In this document: positions 1-10,964 of the stretch, piece after piece | Numbering within the stretch: position 1 is the stretch's first letter | Layout of the letters: each line of letters opens with the position of its first letter | Assembly: GCA_949825065.1 (NCBI GenBank) | Contig: OX463846.1 | Span: 6,963,366-7,027,365 of the forward strand | Direction: 5' to 3' | Origin: Odontocerum albicorne | Lineage: Eukaryota > Arthropoda > Insecta > Trichoptera > Odontoceridae | Length of the DNA: 64,000 bases | Made by a program: the position numbers and the translations under genes | The notes under the pieces: generated by a model | Database searches by the model: none | Told to the model about the DNA's origin: nothing | Seen by the model: only the letters and a program-made list of their open reading frames with translations

Positions 1-929
1 AATTATTTTTATCTTTTATTCATTGTTTTATATTGCTTATTTGTATTTTAAATATTTTTTAAAGCATTTTAATGGAGACATTTCTATTGTTACGTTACAG
101 TTGATATATTTTTCTTAGAGAATTCTCTCCAAAAAATTAAAAAAATATAAGTGGAAGGTGTGACATTCATTACCACTACTTGGCTATGAACCGCCCAATT
201 AATTTCTTGCAATTGAAATCTTGTCGTAAATAACCTAAAAAATCCAAAAATAAAATTATAAACGATTTTTAGAAAACTGTTTTTCAACCCAATTCAAAAT
301 AACTTGTAAGATACGATTTCACAACGAAGGTGACGAATCGACAAATAAATTTGTCTGAAAACATGGCAAAAAGAATCTTTTAAAAAATATCTCGATAATT
401 TTTCTTTAATTCATTCCATCAATAAATGAATAATATTTCTCCTGAAATTCAAATCATTCGCAGTTCGCTCGATTTAAAAAAAAATATCGTCCGCTGCAAA
501 AGACGAAAAAAATGATTGAAAAATTGAAAAATCACTTTTCAACCAAATGTTCCGATCTCACCCTCTTTTTACAAATCAAATAAACATCCCTTCACCCTCA
601 CCGAACAAACCTCACCACTATGATATAAATGCATATTTGCAAAAAAGATCTAACCCACAAAATATGTTTTTTGCCTATCCTATTCTTATAAATGACTGGT
701 AGTTTTTATACTCGTAACATATTACATTTAATAAGGTAATGGATCGAATGACACCAATTCTAAATCATGTTCCTGATCATGATTATCCCAATTTTGCTTC
801 CGATACCAATACAGTTCTTGCAAAACTTTGACCTCCATGGTTATACAGTTCCAAAACCCATGATCTTACGCATCAACGTTTCTATCATCCAAGGATTGTA
901 GGTTGTCGAAATACTTTCGATAACATGCA
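1..929. other. AT-rich stretch, nothing recognised
   Basis: Only short spurious reading frames are present. One exact copy of the dispersed motif ATACTCGTA lies at 708-716. Confidence 0.6.
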
Positions 930-1196
930 GAAAAAATCCTTACGTACCCGCAGCATGTTGCCAGAAAAAAACATGAACGCCTGGAGAAGCTGGTGATCGC
1001 AGGGACAGTTGAGGAAAGGCGAGCACGAGGAAGGTGTCCAATGGTATAGTTGGACCAAATAAGGGAGAACAGAACATTCATTAAGCGCTGTATTCAACAT
1101 AGCCTAAGACAGGAAGGGATGGAGTCAAGCGGTACACCGAGTTCGAGATAAAGTAGATGACCATGATTTTGAGCAAACGATGAAAAAGAAAAGATT
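930..1196 (+). mobile_element. LINE reverse transcriptase tail, 5'-truncated and broken
   Basis: The plus strand reads LVIAGTVEERRARGRCPM, followed after a frame break by a charged stretch. A G-x-V/I-E-E-R-R-A-R-G-R segment is typical of the extreme C-terminus of insect non-LTR reverse transcriptases, just after the thumb. Stops interrupt the frame soon after, so this is a dead fragment. Apparent reading frames on the opposite strand are shadows. The clade cannot be told from so little sequence. Confidence 0.55.
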
Positions 1197-1359
1197 ATCC
1201 AACATTCTTTAGTTAGGTCAACCAAAACTTAAAATCTTAGACTCCTAAAATACTCGTATATATTTTTTTAAATATAAGTCTATATTTTTTAATAACAATA
1301 ATTTGTTGCCAAGGTATACCCAAAAACGTATGAACACTACACATATGCGAGTATACTGC

Positions 1360-1650
1360 ACTTCACATAAAGCCGAATGTATAACTACTACATATTGAAA
1401 GATCTACAAAGGTCTCATTGTAGTTCGTCTTCTGTTGGTAAGTTTTCTTAGGTTTTCTTAGCAAATATGTTTTACGTATACAAATAAGGGAAATTGGTCG
1501 CAGCAAATACCTTCATATTATTGTACTAAAATTAAATTATTAATAATCAGTCAAGGTTTTGAATACTGACTTAGAGCGCCCTTGATGAGTCTGATTTCTA
1601 AACGGCACTATTTAAATTATCATTTAACTTTCATTGTATACAGTAAAGAC
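1360..1650 (-). mobile_element. Dispersed repeat, probable LINE thumb-region remnant
   Basis: This stretch resembles 9865-10190 and 21075-21310. Shared words include AAAGCCGAATGT near the left end and CTAAACGGC(A/G)CTAT near the right end. At 21 kb the same sequence adjoins a minus-strand reverse transcriptase tail, so it is probably the more upstream part of that LINE. No intact frame remains. Confidence 0.4.
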
Positions 1651-2382
1651 ATCCATAATTACCACACAAGAAGTCACGACGACTTTTGACTCCCTAAAAC
1701 CATACTGGCAAAAAGTTAAAATACCTCATAGGTTTTCAATTTTTTTTAAGACATTCTAACATAAGTGTTAAAGATGCCGAGAGCTAAGTCACTTTTCGCT
1801 CTTAATATGTTTTATATTTCGAGCTTAAATTTATTTTAAAAAAAAACAAATATTGTAATTTCTTGAATGAAAAATGATAGATTAGTTAATTTGGTTCAAA
1901 TATTTTTAAACTTCATAAATAAACAAAAAAAGAACAAACGAAACCACTTTTTGGTCAATCTACTATATAGGCATGCCTGGTCAAAATTAATCGGATCCAA
2001 GTTGGAGCTATGTCACTAGTGATCCAAGATTTTAAACACATTAAACTCATTCCGTATTGTTTTTTTTTTTTTGGTTTTCAATTATAAGCTGATATTCTTT
2101 GTCACGGATCTAATATTATCCGAACAACTTTGTTATCAAACCATAGCACTCGATATAGCCCTTAAGATATCATGTATGACTATAAAATACTAAATCGACA
2201 TACTACTTCTTGTTGGATTGTAATGTTATAGTTGCAGCTTTTATCATAATTTCAGAAAGTAAAAGATAATTAATTAAAACCTTCAAAATTGTACTTCTTG
2301 TTAAATTTGTTAACATCAGGTTGTTCAGTCTCCTCAGCTTCCTAAAATGAATCACTTTTTGTGAAGTTCATACATACTCGTA
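1651..2382. other. AT-rich stretch, nothing recognised
   Basis: No protein-like frame or repeat was found. A copy of ATACTCGTA at 2374-2382 abuts the L-G element that follows. Confidence 0.55.
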
Positions 2383-2850
2383 CATAACATCACGCCTTTT
2401 CCCTGCCGAAGTAGGCAGCGAAGATAGAGAGCCAGGTTTTCTTATCACAACACACATAAATTGCCTCTTCGATATTCATATACTTTCTCATACAACTCAT
2501 ATGATTTGACCGATGTTTTTATTGTTATTCTTTCAAAATACCATTCCTTTGATCTACTCATACTTGTCATGGATTCTTCTACCACACCTACCAATCATAT
2601 TTACCCTGTATATTTGTTTTCTTAGTTTTTCTTTATTCATTTGTTGCACGTGCCCAAATCATCTTAGAGTGCTCTTCGTTATCGTACTCAAAACATCAGC
2701 CTTAAGTTCATATTCATTCCGTATTTTGGCATACCATACATTGTCACCCTATGTATTCTTCTTTCTACGACATTTGTTTGGCATTTTCCAGCCCTTTTCT
2801 TTGCCACCTTTCACTTCCGTATATCAAAGTTGGTACTTAGATACTGTTGT
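2383..2850 (-). mobile_element. L-G LINE 3' fragment
   Basis: The left edge carries the family 3' end (complement of a CCTGCCGAAGTAGGCAG-like block), shared with the copies at 9066, 26028, 29198, 53740, 55940 and 57 kb. The right part contains the complement of the segment encoding LMYESETWT-like residues. The reverse transcriptase tail is heavily mutated and has no long minus-strand frame; the 115-residue plus-strand frame here is a shadow. The copy is 5'-truncated, as expected from incomplete target-primed reverse transcription. Confidence 0.6.
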
Positions 2851-2908
2851 GAAATCTTAGCTTAATACTGTTGTGAAATCTTAGCTTAATACTGTTATGA
2901 AATCTTAG
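2842..2908. repeat. Short tandem repeat, 24-bp unit, about 3 copies
   Basis: The unit TACTGTTGTGAAATCTTAG plus a short linker is repeated almost perfectly. It lies at the truncated 5' edge of the L-G fragment. Confidence 0.85.
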
Positions 2909-3430
2909 TAGATTTTTATATTAAATGGGGTACATAATATTGAGGTCAGCATCACCATGAACATAATACATAATGAAATTCGGCTCATGATTTACAAATG
3001 TTGCATTCTTTGAAATATTCTTCTTTTGAAATATTCATTCTTTGAAATATTGCATCAGATTTCTTGATGGTATCCACATGCTATTAGTTCAAAAACTCAC
3101 AATTTCACATACACTATCCAACATAACGTTTTGTCTATCACATCTTGAAACTGCTAAAATGTGTGTTGGATATATTTTGCATACATTTGGGAACAACCCG
3201 AGTCCCGAAGGCAAAAACCTTATTTTATTTAATTTGAATATGATAATTTATTAAAATATTTTCCAAATGGCGGACGAGGTGTCCCGGCCAGGTGACGTCC
3301 CTTGATACTCGAAGAATGGCGAATATTTACAAAGTTGAAAATGTTTTACAATCTTGAAATCATACATTTTATGTATTTCTTTTTTAAGTATGAAAGGTGG
3401 TTTAAAAACCGGACACCTCCAAAAAAATAC
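2909..3430. other. AT-rich stretch, nothing recognised
   Basis: Contains a short direct repeat of TTGAAATATTC near 3013-3050 and no convincing gene. Confidence 0.55.
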
Positions 3431-3577
3431 GTATTTGTATTCACCACCGTTTTACTTTTGTATCCACCACTGTTTTACTTTTGTATTCACCACTATTTTA
3501 ATTTTGTATTCACCGCTATTTTACTTTTGTATTCACCAATGTTTTACTTTTGTATTCACCACTGTTTTACTTTTGTG
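3431..3577. repeat. Minisatellite, 23-bp unit, about 6 copies
   Basis: The unit is close to TTTTACTTTTGTATTCACCA plus three bases, with one or two substitutions per copy. Because the unit lacks stops in two frames it produces repetitive reading frames of 74 and 134 residues; these are artefacts of the repeat. Confidence 0.9.
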
Positions 3578-3984
3578 AGTGCACAAAATAAATGTTTTTT
3601 TTTTATTTTATGGAAAATTCTAAGGTTTCATACTGCTGCAAACAATAACAACTCTTTCCTCAATATGTTTTTTCGGTCAACTTACGTGGCACTTGCTCGT
3701 AATTAGGTCTCAACAACTTAATGGGATTTTTTGACAAATAATTAAATTATAATCAACAATCAGTAACAAGTATTAACTTTACGTCCATAAGTCCTCAGTA
3801 AAATACAGGTAAACCCCTAGTTTACTGGGGTTACGACGAATTACAGGCAAGAAATCCAAATTCATACAATTTGAGTGTCCACTTGAAAGTATAAGGTTTT
3901 GATTGTTTGTATTATGTATAACATACATGATATATGATTTGGATGTTTAAATTATATATCCATATTATTTATTTAAAATGCATG
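3578..3984. other. AT-rich stretch, nothing recognised
   Basis: No repeat family or coding trace recognised. Confidence 0.5.
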
Positions 3985-4095
3985 ATCGATGGTCGCCGGT
4001 TCGAATCCCGCACTGTGTTACTTACCTTGCATGACACAGGCATTTTTTTTTCAATTTAGTGTTCGGTGGTATAACCTATGATTTTGGTCATATCT
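3985..4095 (+). mobile_element. SINE-2 fragment, B box and body
   Basis: GGTTCGAATCCCGC near 4000 is a textbook tRNA B box. The following words, a GACACAGGCA block and a CCTATGATTTTGGTCAT-like end, match in order the bodies of SINE-2 copies on the minus strand at 22030-22195 and 54505-54650. The tRNA-like head upstream of the B box is mostly missing. Confidence 0.6.
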
Positions 4096-4127
4096 ATTCT
4101 TTCAAAAAAAGGGAAAAATAATATAAC

Positions 4128-4245
4128 GGTGTGCTTTAATCGTCTCACTTCAGGTGTGCTATCGGATCCAGTACAACGGTGTGCTACAAACGTATCCCTT
4201 TAGGTGTGCTATCGGATCCAGTACAGCGGTGTGGCCGCTGAGTTT
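4128..4245. repeat. Direct repeat, about 58-bp unit, 2 copies
   Basis: GTGTGCTATCGGATCCAGTA occurs twice, each followed by an A-C-(A/G)-CGGTGTG word. The base composition is more GC-rich than the flanks. Function unknown. Confidence 0.8.
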
Positions 4246-5408
4246 GCTGGTATGTAACAGCTTACTCATTTAAAGACGAGAAAAAAGAAAAAAAACTGAA
4301 GAAATCGCCGCGGTACAGTTTCATTTTCCAACTGAATTGACATTGGATTGGCGAGGGAATCCTCGACTACGAGACCCAGGATGTTATAAGACGAGCTTCA
4401 GACCTTTTGATAGCTTCCCTTTTAAATGAATTTAGTTTTCAATTAATTTTTAATATGCCTGTATTTTCCAGATATGTATTTATATATACCTTTTTTTTTT
4501 ATTTAATTATGTAAAATCTACGTCAATAAATACAACTTAACCATCTATTGGATTTTTTTTTCTCCTACTGAGAGTCCTTAACCTCTAACTTTTATCCAGT
4601 GTATAGATAAAAAAATATAACTTTAGTGATTGCATTTGTTTACATTTTTTAATTAAATGGTTTTTATTCTGAGCACCGGTCACACAATCGCGCGCTTTTC
4701 AAAATAAGTTTGAACGATAAAAAAGAAAATTGGTATTTACTTTCTCAAAAAGCTGTTAAAACTGTTTTATTTAAGAAATTGACAGTTTTATTAATTGTAA
4801 TATACATTTCATCGACAGCTGTCAAAAACATTGTACTTTTTTATTTCTTTGAAAATATATTTATGGTATATGAAAACTAATTTATTTGTTGAAAAAATTC
4901 TCCCTAGAAAAATATCTATAACCATTGGAGTTTTTATTATAGCTTTTATAAATATTACTGAATAACGGACTTTGAAGAATTTCTTGCAAAAAAATCTTTG
5001 ATATAGATAAGCGTGTACAGTTCAAGACCATTCGTTTTTTATGGCATTTTCCAAAAAAGACCCATCCCAAAAACACATGTTTTTAGTTTACTGGAAAGAT
5101 TTAAACGTATACATCGATCTATTTGACATAAAAATATCAAGCCAAAAATAATATATCATAGTTAAATGTTGTTTTTAATTAAACCGTCTATTTTAACACA
5201 AATAATTAGCTAGTAATATCTGAATACTCGTAAAATTAAAATCGGGTCCTTTTGCGTATATCCGATCACATGAATTCGTGCACGTGTCAAGTTGCTTAAA
5301 CTGAGATGATGTGATGATATTTCTCTTAACACGACGATATGATCACTTGACATTACAATTGTATTGATATATACTGATATTTTTTATATTCGGATATTTC
5401 TGTTTTTT
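4246..5408. other. AT-rich stretch, nothing recognised
   Basis: No coding trace or named repeat. One exact ATACTCGTA lies at 5224-5232. Confidence 0.55.
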
Positions 5409-5487
5409 CTAGTATTATATCAACTGTTTTATAGCATTATAACAACTGTTTTTTAGTATTATATCAACTGTTTTTTAGTATTTCAAC
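5409..5487. repeat. Short tandem repeat, 22-23-bp unit, about 3 copies
   Basis: The unit is ATTATATCAACTGTTTT plus a TTAGT-like linker, with few differences between copies. Confidence 0.8.
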
Positions 5488-5689
5488 TTGAAAAAAAAAA
5501 AGAATCGTTTGTTTGTTGACTGTTTTAAAACTCGCAAAATAATGAGATTGCATGTAAAAATGCTTTACTATTTGGATAATATTTTTGAGACTTAAATAAT
5601 TATATAACATGAACGCCACTTATATAAAATTAATGCCACTATGTTCAGGTGGGATAAGGTCTGAAAGTAAGGTACAAAAACCATGATTT

Positions 5690-5925
5690 TGATAATGGTA
5701 TCCATTGCCTAGTTGGTAAAACGCCTGCCTTCCGATCCGGGGGCTACGGGTCTAATCCCTGGTGAAGCTCAATTCGTTTCAAAAAGGGTTCAAGTCTGAT
5801 TTTGTTATAAGGCCTCGTTAACATCTTTATCGTTGGAAAATATTGCAACTTAGAAAAAAGGCCCTTAGGTTGTATTGTATACAATGAAATTGTTACACAA
5901 TACAAAAATAAATACGATTACAACT
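5690..5925 (+). mobile_element. SINE-1, near full length
   Basis: The head is tRNA-like: CCTAGTTGGTAAAACGCC corresponds to an A box and CGGGTCTAATCCCTGG to a decayed B box, with spacing suited to an internal RNA polymerase III promoter. The body carries the family words GTCTGATTTT, a TTAT/TTAAGGCCTCGTTAACAT block, and a GGTTGTATTGTATACAA tail followed by an A-rich end. It is not a functional tRNA, because the acceptor stem does not close and a body follows. Confidence 0.75.
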
Positions 5926-6214
5926 ATTTAAAAAATATATTAATTTAAAGTAGAAAAATAACTATGTTTTTTTTTCTTCATTAAAGTGCGATAATGAAAA
6001 CTAATTTTCTTTTAGCTTAAATTTGAAAATCAACTTTTATTCAGTTTAAACACCAAATGATTTTAACTAAAGATTAATGTTTTTTATTTTCAGATACATC
6101 CACTTAATCATAATTAAAGGTAAGAAAAATTCACACTTTTATATTGACTTATATTTACAGAGCAAATACTCGTACAATAGACGTTTATATAAACTCTTCT
6201 TCATCTTATTTTAG

Positions 6215-6558
6215 GCATGTTGGCCTGTTATGGTTCTGCATCATTGTTTGCCTCTTGCAACGTCGACTGCCAGCTGTCTTTCCATCTTTTTGGAGGTCGT
6301 CCTGGAGGTCTGCTTGCTTGGGGGATACTGTCCCTGGCCATTCTTACGGTTCTTGGTTCCGCCATTCTGGATACGTGTTCCAGAACCTTCTTCTCTGTCG
6401 TCTCCATCTGACAAAATCTTCAACTTCGCACGTCCTTCGGATTTCTGTGTTTCGTACTCTATCACGAAGGGTTTTGCCAGCGGTACTCCTGAGTACCTTC
6501 ATTTTGCTGGTTCGAAGGAGATTCTTGATTCTGACAGTGTCAGCTCTGGACTCTATGC
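6215..6558 (-). mobile_element. L-D LINE reverse transcriptase tail
   Basis: In the minus direction from 6558 the frames read SKMKVLRSTAGKTLRDRVRN, a TEIRRTC segment, and after a frameshift a SRMAE...RPPGRPPKRWKDSW segment. This order (thumb helix, then a Gly-Arg-Pro-Pro-Lys-Arg-Trp signature) is the C-terminal end of a widespread insect non-LTR reverse transcriptase. Frameshifts and 5' truncation make it a pseudogene. The 161- and 111-residue plus-strand frames are shadows. Confidence 0.75.
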
Positions 6559-6821
6559 TGTCTAAACTCTACTTATGTATGTTATTCTCAAATTTTGCAA
6601 ATTACAAGTTTCCCTTATTTGTACAGTGAATAAAATAAAAACAAGGGCAAAAACCATTATATAAAGACGTGCATAGATTGATTGGTACTTGAGGTGACTG
6701 ATATGTTTTAACACTTATTTTTCCTCCTTGAGTGGAAGACAGGCGTCTAACAACCTAATACACGTAAATTTCGAGTTCCATTATTACATATGTGTTCCAC
6801 AGTAACGGAAGTCCTCTTCTT
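6559..6821. other. Spacer between two LINE tails
   Basis: AT-rich. The word GTGGAAGACAGGCGTC near 6733 resembles part of the SINE-1 head on the minus strand, but too little matches to call a copy. Confidence 0.4.
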
Positions 6822-7318
6822 CTTCCCAGTGTCATGGTCAGGTCCCCCCAACGTTGAATATCACTTGAGAGTAGGCATCTTTGTCCCCGGCAGCCCAAAA
6901 AAGATCTCCAACGTCCTTTATGCCAGTCCAATCACGTATATTGCAGAGCCAGGAGATTTGCCTCCTGCCAACACCTCTTCGGCGTTCTATTTTGCATTGT
7001 ATGACCAGGTGCAGTAATTTGTACTTTGCTCCTCTAAGTACATGACCCAAGCAGGACACCTTTAGGATTTTAATATTAGTCAGCAACTCTCTATCAACTT
7101 TGGCTCTTTGAAGAACCCTTGTGTTGCTAACCATATCCGTCCAGGGTATCCGTAGTATTATCCGGTGCATTCACATTTCGAATGCTTCCAGTCGGTTCAT
7201 ACTTCCAACTTTGAGGGTCCATTATTCCACTCCATGCAATAACACTGACCAAACGTAGCATTTGACTAACCGTTGTCGAAGTTTCAAGTTTAGATTATCA
7301 TCACAGAATACGAGTTTT
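6822..7318 (-). mobile_element. L-B LINE reverse transcriptase C-terminus
   Basis: The open part (6838-7170) reads ILRIPWTDMVSNTRVLQRAK, LLTNIKILKVSCLGHVLRG and a GRRQISWLCNIRDW segment. This is the thumb and C-terminal tail of a common insect non-LTR retrotransposon. Upstream, frames broken by stops encode the LEAFEM-type start. The 3' end abuts a CTTCTTCTTCC run, the complement of a GAAGAAG tail. A second copy at 47530-48046 begins and ends at almost the same places. It is 5'-truncated and not functional. Confidence 0.85.
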
Positions 7319-8635
7319 CACTTTTGTTTCAGTACAACTAAGAAAACAAATATAAAGTGCAAATGTGAGTAGATCTACACAGTACTTTCTTTATGTTTCT
7401 TCTATCACGTATACATTTTTTTCTGAAAAATAATTATAAACATTTAACTATATTTTTTTCATACTTTTTATATTTTGTCTGAAAATCACTTGACTTTATC
7501 GCTGTAATAGAAAGAAAGTTTAAGTTATAAAATTGAGCCAACAAACTTTTTAATTGATTATCAAATTTGATTCAACTTATTCAATTTGTTTTCATAAAAT
7601 TTACGGTGCGAAAAAAGTACCGATCAAAAAATAAATACCTTTTTTGATAAACTCCGTCAATTTAATATAAAATGTCAACACTATTTTCATTTTACATTGT
7701 CATCAGTTCTTACACTTTCTGTTTTCATTACTATTTATTTACTAAAAAAGATAAATGTAATAAAATAGTTCATGATTATAAGAAATTTTTTAAAGTATTT
7801 ACGGTTGGAATTGTGAGAGCTATAGATTTATCTAAGTTAATGCAGTGTGAATGTTCAAACTTAGTGTTTAAGTATACATGAAAATTATAGGAAATTTGTG
7901 GTTAAGGAATGATACCACTTTGTCACAAACCTTGTTTAGTGGCTCTCTATATTCCCAAAATTGGGGTTGTTATTGTATTCCACTCCACTGTAGGCTCTTC
8001 CTTGTAAATTGTAAATAGAGTATTGAAGAAAATGGAAAATATTTTTTTAATACATACCTATATACTCGTATACGAAGTATTTTAGCAACATATTTTTGTA
8101 CTGAAATTAAAATCTTATACAGCTAAGATTTTCTTGGTTTTTACAGTTGAAAATTATAAACATGTTCAAGGGGATATAACGAATTGTCTAATATTTCATT
8201 TCTCACTCATTGTAAGAAGAAAAACCGGCATTTCCAGCCGGCGCGGATCAGCGTGCCTTTAACAATCCAATTTTAGTAAACAAAGGATTTTGCAGCGTAC
8301 AAAAGCGCTTTTCCTTTGTGTTGTGCTTTTTTGCTGCTGGCCCTCACAAACACACAAAATGACTTAATTCCTATATAATAAACACCATCCGTATGCCCAA
8401 TCCTATTATGTCGATAATTACTAAACAGAACGGGAACATAAAGAACAAAAGATGTTGGGTTTACCGCACTGAAATAAACTCTCACAATTAAGTATAATAT
8501 CGGAGATCTGTTATACTTGTAAAGAAGAATTGGGTTGTAATTGATACAGCTATTTTGAATTATGAGTTGGTAAATAAAACAGATTTCCATATCTTAAAGC
8601 GTAATTTTATCTTATATACATACTTACCATCACTC
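7319..8635. other. AT-rich stretch, nothing recognised
   Basis: A minus-strand frame of 105 residues (8273-8590) and a plus-strand frame of 69 residues (7672-7881) show no family signature or codon bias, so I treat both as chance. The motif ATACTCGTA lies at 8062-8070. Confidence 0.55.
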
Positions 8636-9062
8636 CTATATGGCTCCGAATGCTGGACGTTGTATAACTCTTACTCTAGGTAACAAGAAACTGCTGAAAT
8701 GCGCATGCTAAGATGGTCAGCTGGTGTGTCCCTAAGAGACAAAATAAAAAGCTCACGCATTCGTGGAAGCCTAGGTGTTACAGACATCAACAGCAAGATG
8801 GAGGAGAGGCGATTGAGATGGTATGGGCACGTTGGACGCAGAGCACCCGATCACATTGTGAACCAGGCAATCTCCATGGATCTTCCTCGAATAACAACCA
8901 GAAGAAGACCAAAGAATTCATGGGTGGTGCAAAAAGATAACCTGATGCAGAGGCACGGCCTGGGGGACATAGTCCGGGACAGAAGAGCATACAACCTGAG
9001 GACGAGGAGAGCTGACCCCAACAGTATTTGCAGACAATGAGTTGGGATGGAGCCAGGGAGAA
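8636..9062 (+). mobile_element. L-A LINE reverse transcriptase C-terminus
   Basis: The copy begins with a YGSECWT segment, has an in-frame TAA at 8681-8683, and continues with AEMRMLRWSAGVSLRDKI, RLRWYGHVGRRAPDH, a RRRPKNSW segment and RRAYNLRTRRADP. This is the thumb and tail of an RTE-like non-LTR retrotransposon; the RTE assignment is an inference from the WYGHV and GRPK-W signatures. It ends with AGCCAGGGAGAAGA, the same 3' end seen at 46115. Upstream reverse transcriptase and endonuclease are absent, so it cannot move by itself. Confidence 0.85.
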
Positions 9063-9065
9063 GAC

Positions 9066-9420
9066 ATACTTACCATCATGCCATTTCCCTGTCGTGGTAG
9101 AGAGAGAAGACAGAGCTCCAACTTTCCTATCTTGATACACATCCCTAGCCTCTTCTACATTCAGACACCTTCTTATACGATTCTACTTCTACGATTTCTC
9201 TCATTTTTTACGTTTCCTTCTTTCGAATATCATTCATTTGATCCCACCACACTTTCCTTAGCATTCTTCTCACATACCTTCTACTCACATGTGTACTATA
9301 AATCTTTTTTGTTAGTCTTTCTTCAATCATTCGTTCCACGTGTCCAAACAATCGCTTCATTTTTCTTCCTCTTCTTCATCTATCTTAACACTTACATATA
9401 TCCCGAAATACAATTAAACT
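9066..9420 (-). mobile_element. L-G LINE 3' fragment
   Basis: It starts immediately after the L-A tail with the L-G 3' end on the complementary strand (CATTTCCCTGTCGTGGTAGA at 9080-9099). The body matches the copies at 26028 and 29198 in order. Its plus-strand 148-residue frame is a shadow. Confidence 0.65.
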
Positions 9421-9427
9421 GTATTTT

Positions 9428-9508
9428 TCATTCCTATCGGAAATCGAATCCAAAACCCACGAGAGTAAGTCGAACGTTCTACGTTTAGGTTACGGAGGTA
9501 GTCTTTTA
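9428..9508 (-). mobile_element. SINE-1 head fragment
   Basis: Read on the minus strand it gives a tRNA-like head, with a CGATTTCCGAT block where the B box should lie and a final TACCTCCGTAACC block. Only the tRNA-related portion is present. Confidence 0.5.
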
Positions 9509-9864
9509 TATTTACTTTTAATTTCTCGGTGTCTTCACTAACGATTAGCATTCTTATCATATGAACCTACCCATGGTCAGAAAATCAAATTGTTTGTTGG
9601 ATAGAAACCGTTTATACATGAAAACCTAAACACGAGAGAAATTAAACTTGAAGATCTATTTCGTCTAAATGAATAAATGAACTGTTCCGAATTGATCCAA
9701 TATGGTGCGGTACTATAACAGTTCTTTTGACGTTGCTGATTCAGTGGCATGAAATTGTTTGCCTCTAAGTGTTAAAAATATGGGCGACGTGTGCAGCTAT
9801 AGGAAGCACATGAAGACAGTCATTTTGGGAAGTTTTATCAAAATGGATAATATATGATGACTAA

Positions 9865-10190
9865 ACTATTCCTAAAGCCGAATGTGCTATTGTCATTTAT
9901 CAGAAGATCTTCAAAGGTTATTTTGTACAAATTTCTCACACTTCCTCAAGTTTTCTAACCAAATATGGTTTTCTAAATTTATGCGTGGGTAAATATCTAA
10001 TCTAATAGCCAAAGCCACCCCCTTTCTAATCTTGTACTGTGCATATATATATTTATGTTGTAATGTTATTAATCTGTAAATTACGGTGGTTAAGAATACC
10101 GAGTTAGAACAACCTTGAGAATTATTTATATGACAACCTAAACGGCGCTATGTAAAGTGTCCTTTAATTTTTATTAAGACTGAAAGCAAA
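9865..10190 (-). mobile_element. Dispersed repeat, probable LINE thumb-region remnant
   Basis: It shares AAAGCCGAATGT, AAGATCTTCAAAGGT-like and CTAAACGGCGCTAT words with 1360-1650. It also shares an ATCTAATCTAATAGCC-like block with 21095-21115, where it adjoins a reverse transcriptase tail. No open frame survives. Confidence 0.4.
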
Positions 10191-10964
10191 GTTTTGATTC
10201 GTCAACAGTATGAACCAACAATTGCCCTTTATGTCGTGGGTTAAACCCTGTCAACTATCATAAACTATTAACAAAATTATATTAACATGAACAAAATGGC
10301 TGTGCATCGTATTAAACTTCCATTGTATACATGACAACCTGGCGAGTAATTACATTTTTTTTACTTTCAGCCAATTTTTTTATAAAACGCTGTTATCTGA
10401 AATGGATAATAAGCTAAGAACATATGCAAAATATCTCCTGCATAAATAAGTATTGTACTGCTTCTTAAACTCTATTTTAGCACACTAAACCCATCACAGA
10501 GAAACCTTGTATAGAATTTAGACCTTTTTGCTAGGGATAGTTTGACAATCTAATCTCATGAAGTGATCGGTGGCACTGTTTAAACTACCTTTGAACAAAC
10601 CTATTCAATATTTTCTGGAGCGCAACCGTTCAACCCCTTGCAAACCAACCAGCATTTCTTGCATTCACCTCTCTGAGGATAAGTTTACCAGTGTAATTTA
10701 TCTATTTAGGATAAGATGAATATTGCAGTATTTTCCAACAGGTAAGATTAACCAGACAACAGTTACGAAATTACCTCCAGACGATCTATTTAAACTTTTT
10801 GCTACCCTGAATACTAGGAGTAATTGAAGCTCAAATAAGACTTCACAAAGGCTTTAATAAGACTCTTAATTTCTGCCTGGAGCAAAGTTTTCAAAACTGA
10901 TCGCATCAGACATAGCCGGAAGAAACTGAAGGTAGCTTCTTTGGATATTTGGTTCTACGAAACA
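10191..10964. other. AT-rich stretch, nothing firm
   Basis: A block near 10548-10600 (GTGATCGGTGGCACTGTTTAA) faintly echoes the dispersed repeat above. No coding trace. Confidence 0.4.

Noticed and set aside
5699..5775. Candidate tRNA gene
   Set aside because: A and B boxes are present, but a SINE body and tail follow and many copies share it. The acceptor stem does not pair.
6144..6629. 161-residue plus-strand frame
   Set aside because: It is the antisense shadow of the L-D LINE tail, whose conserved residues are on the minus strand.
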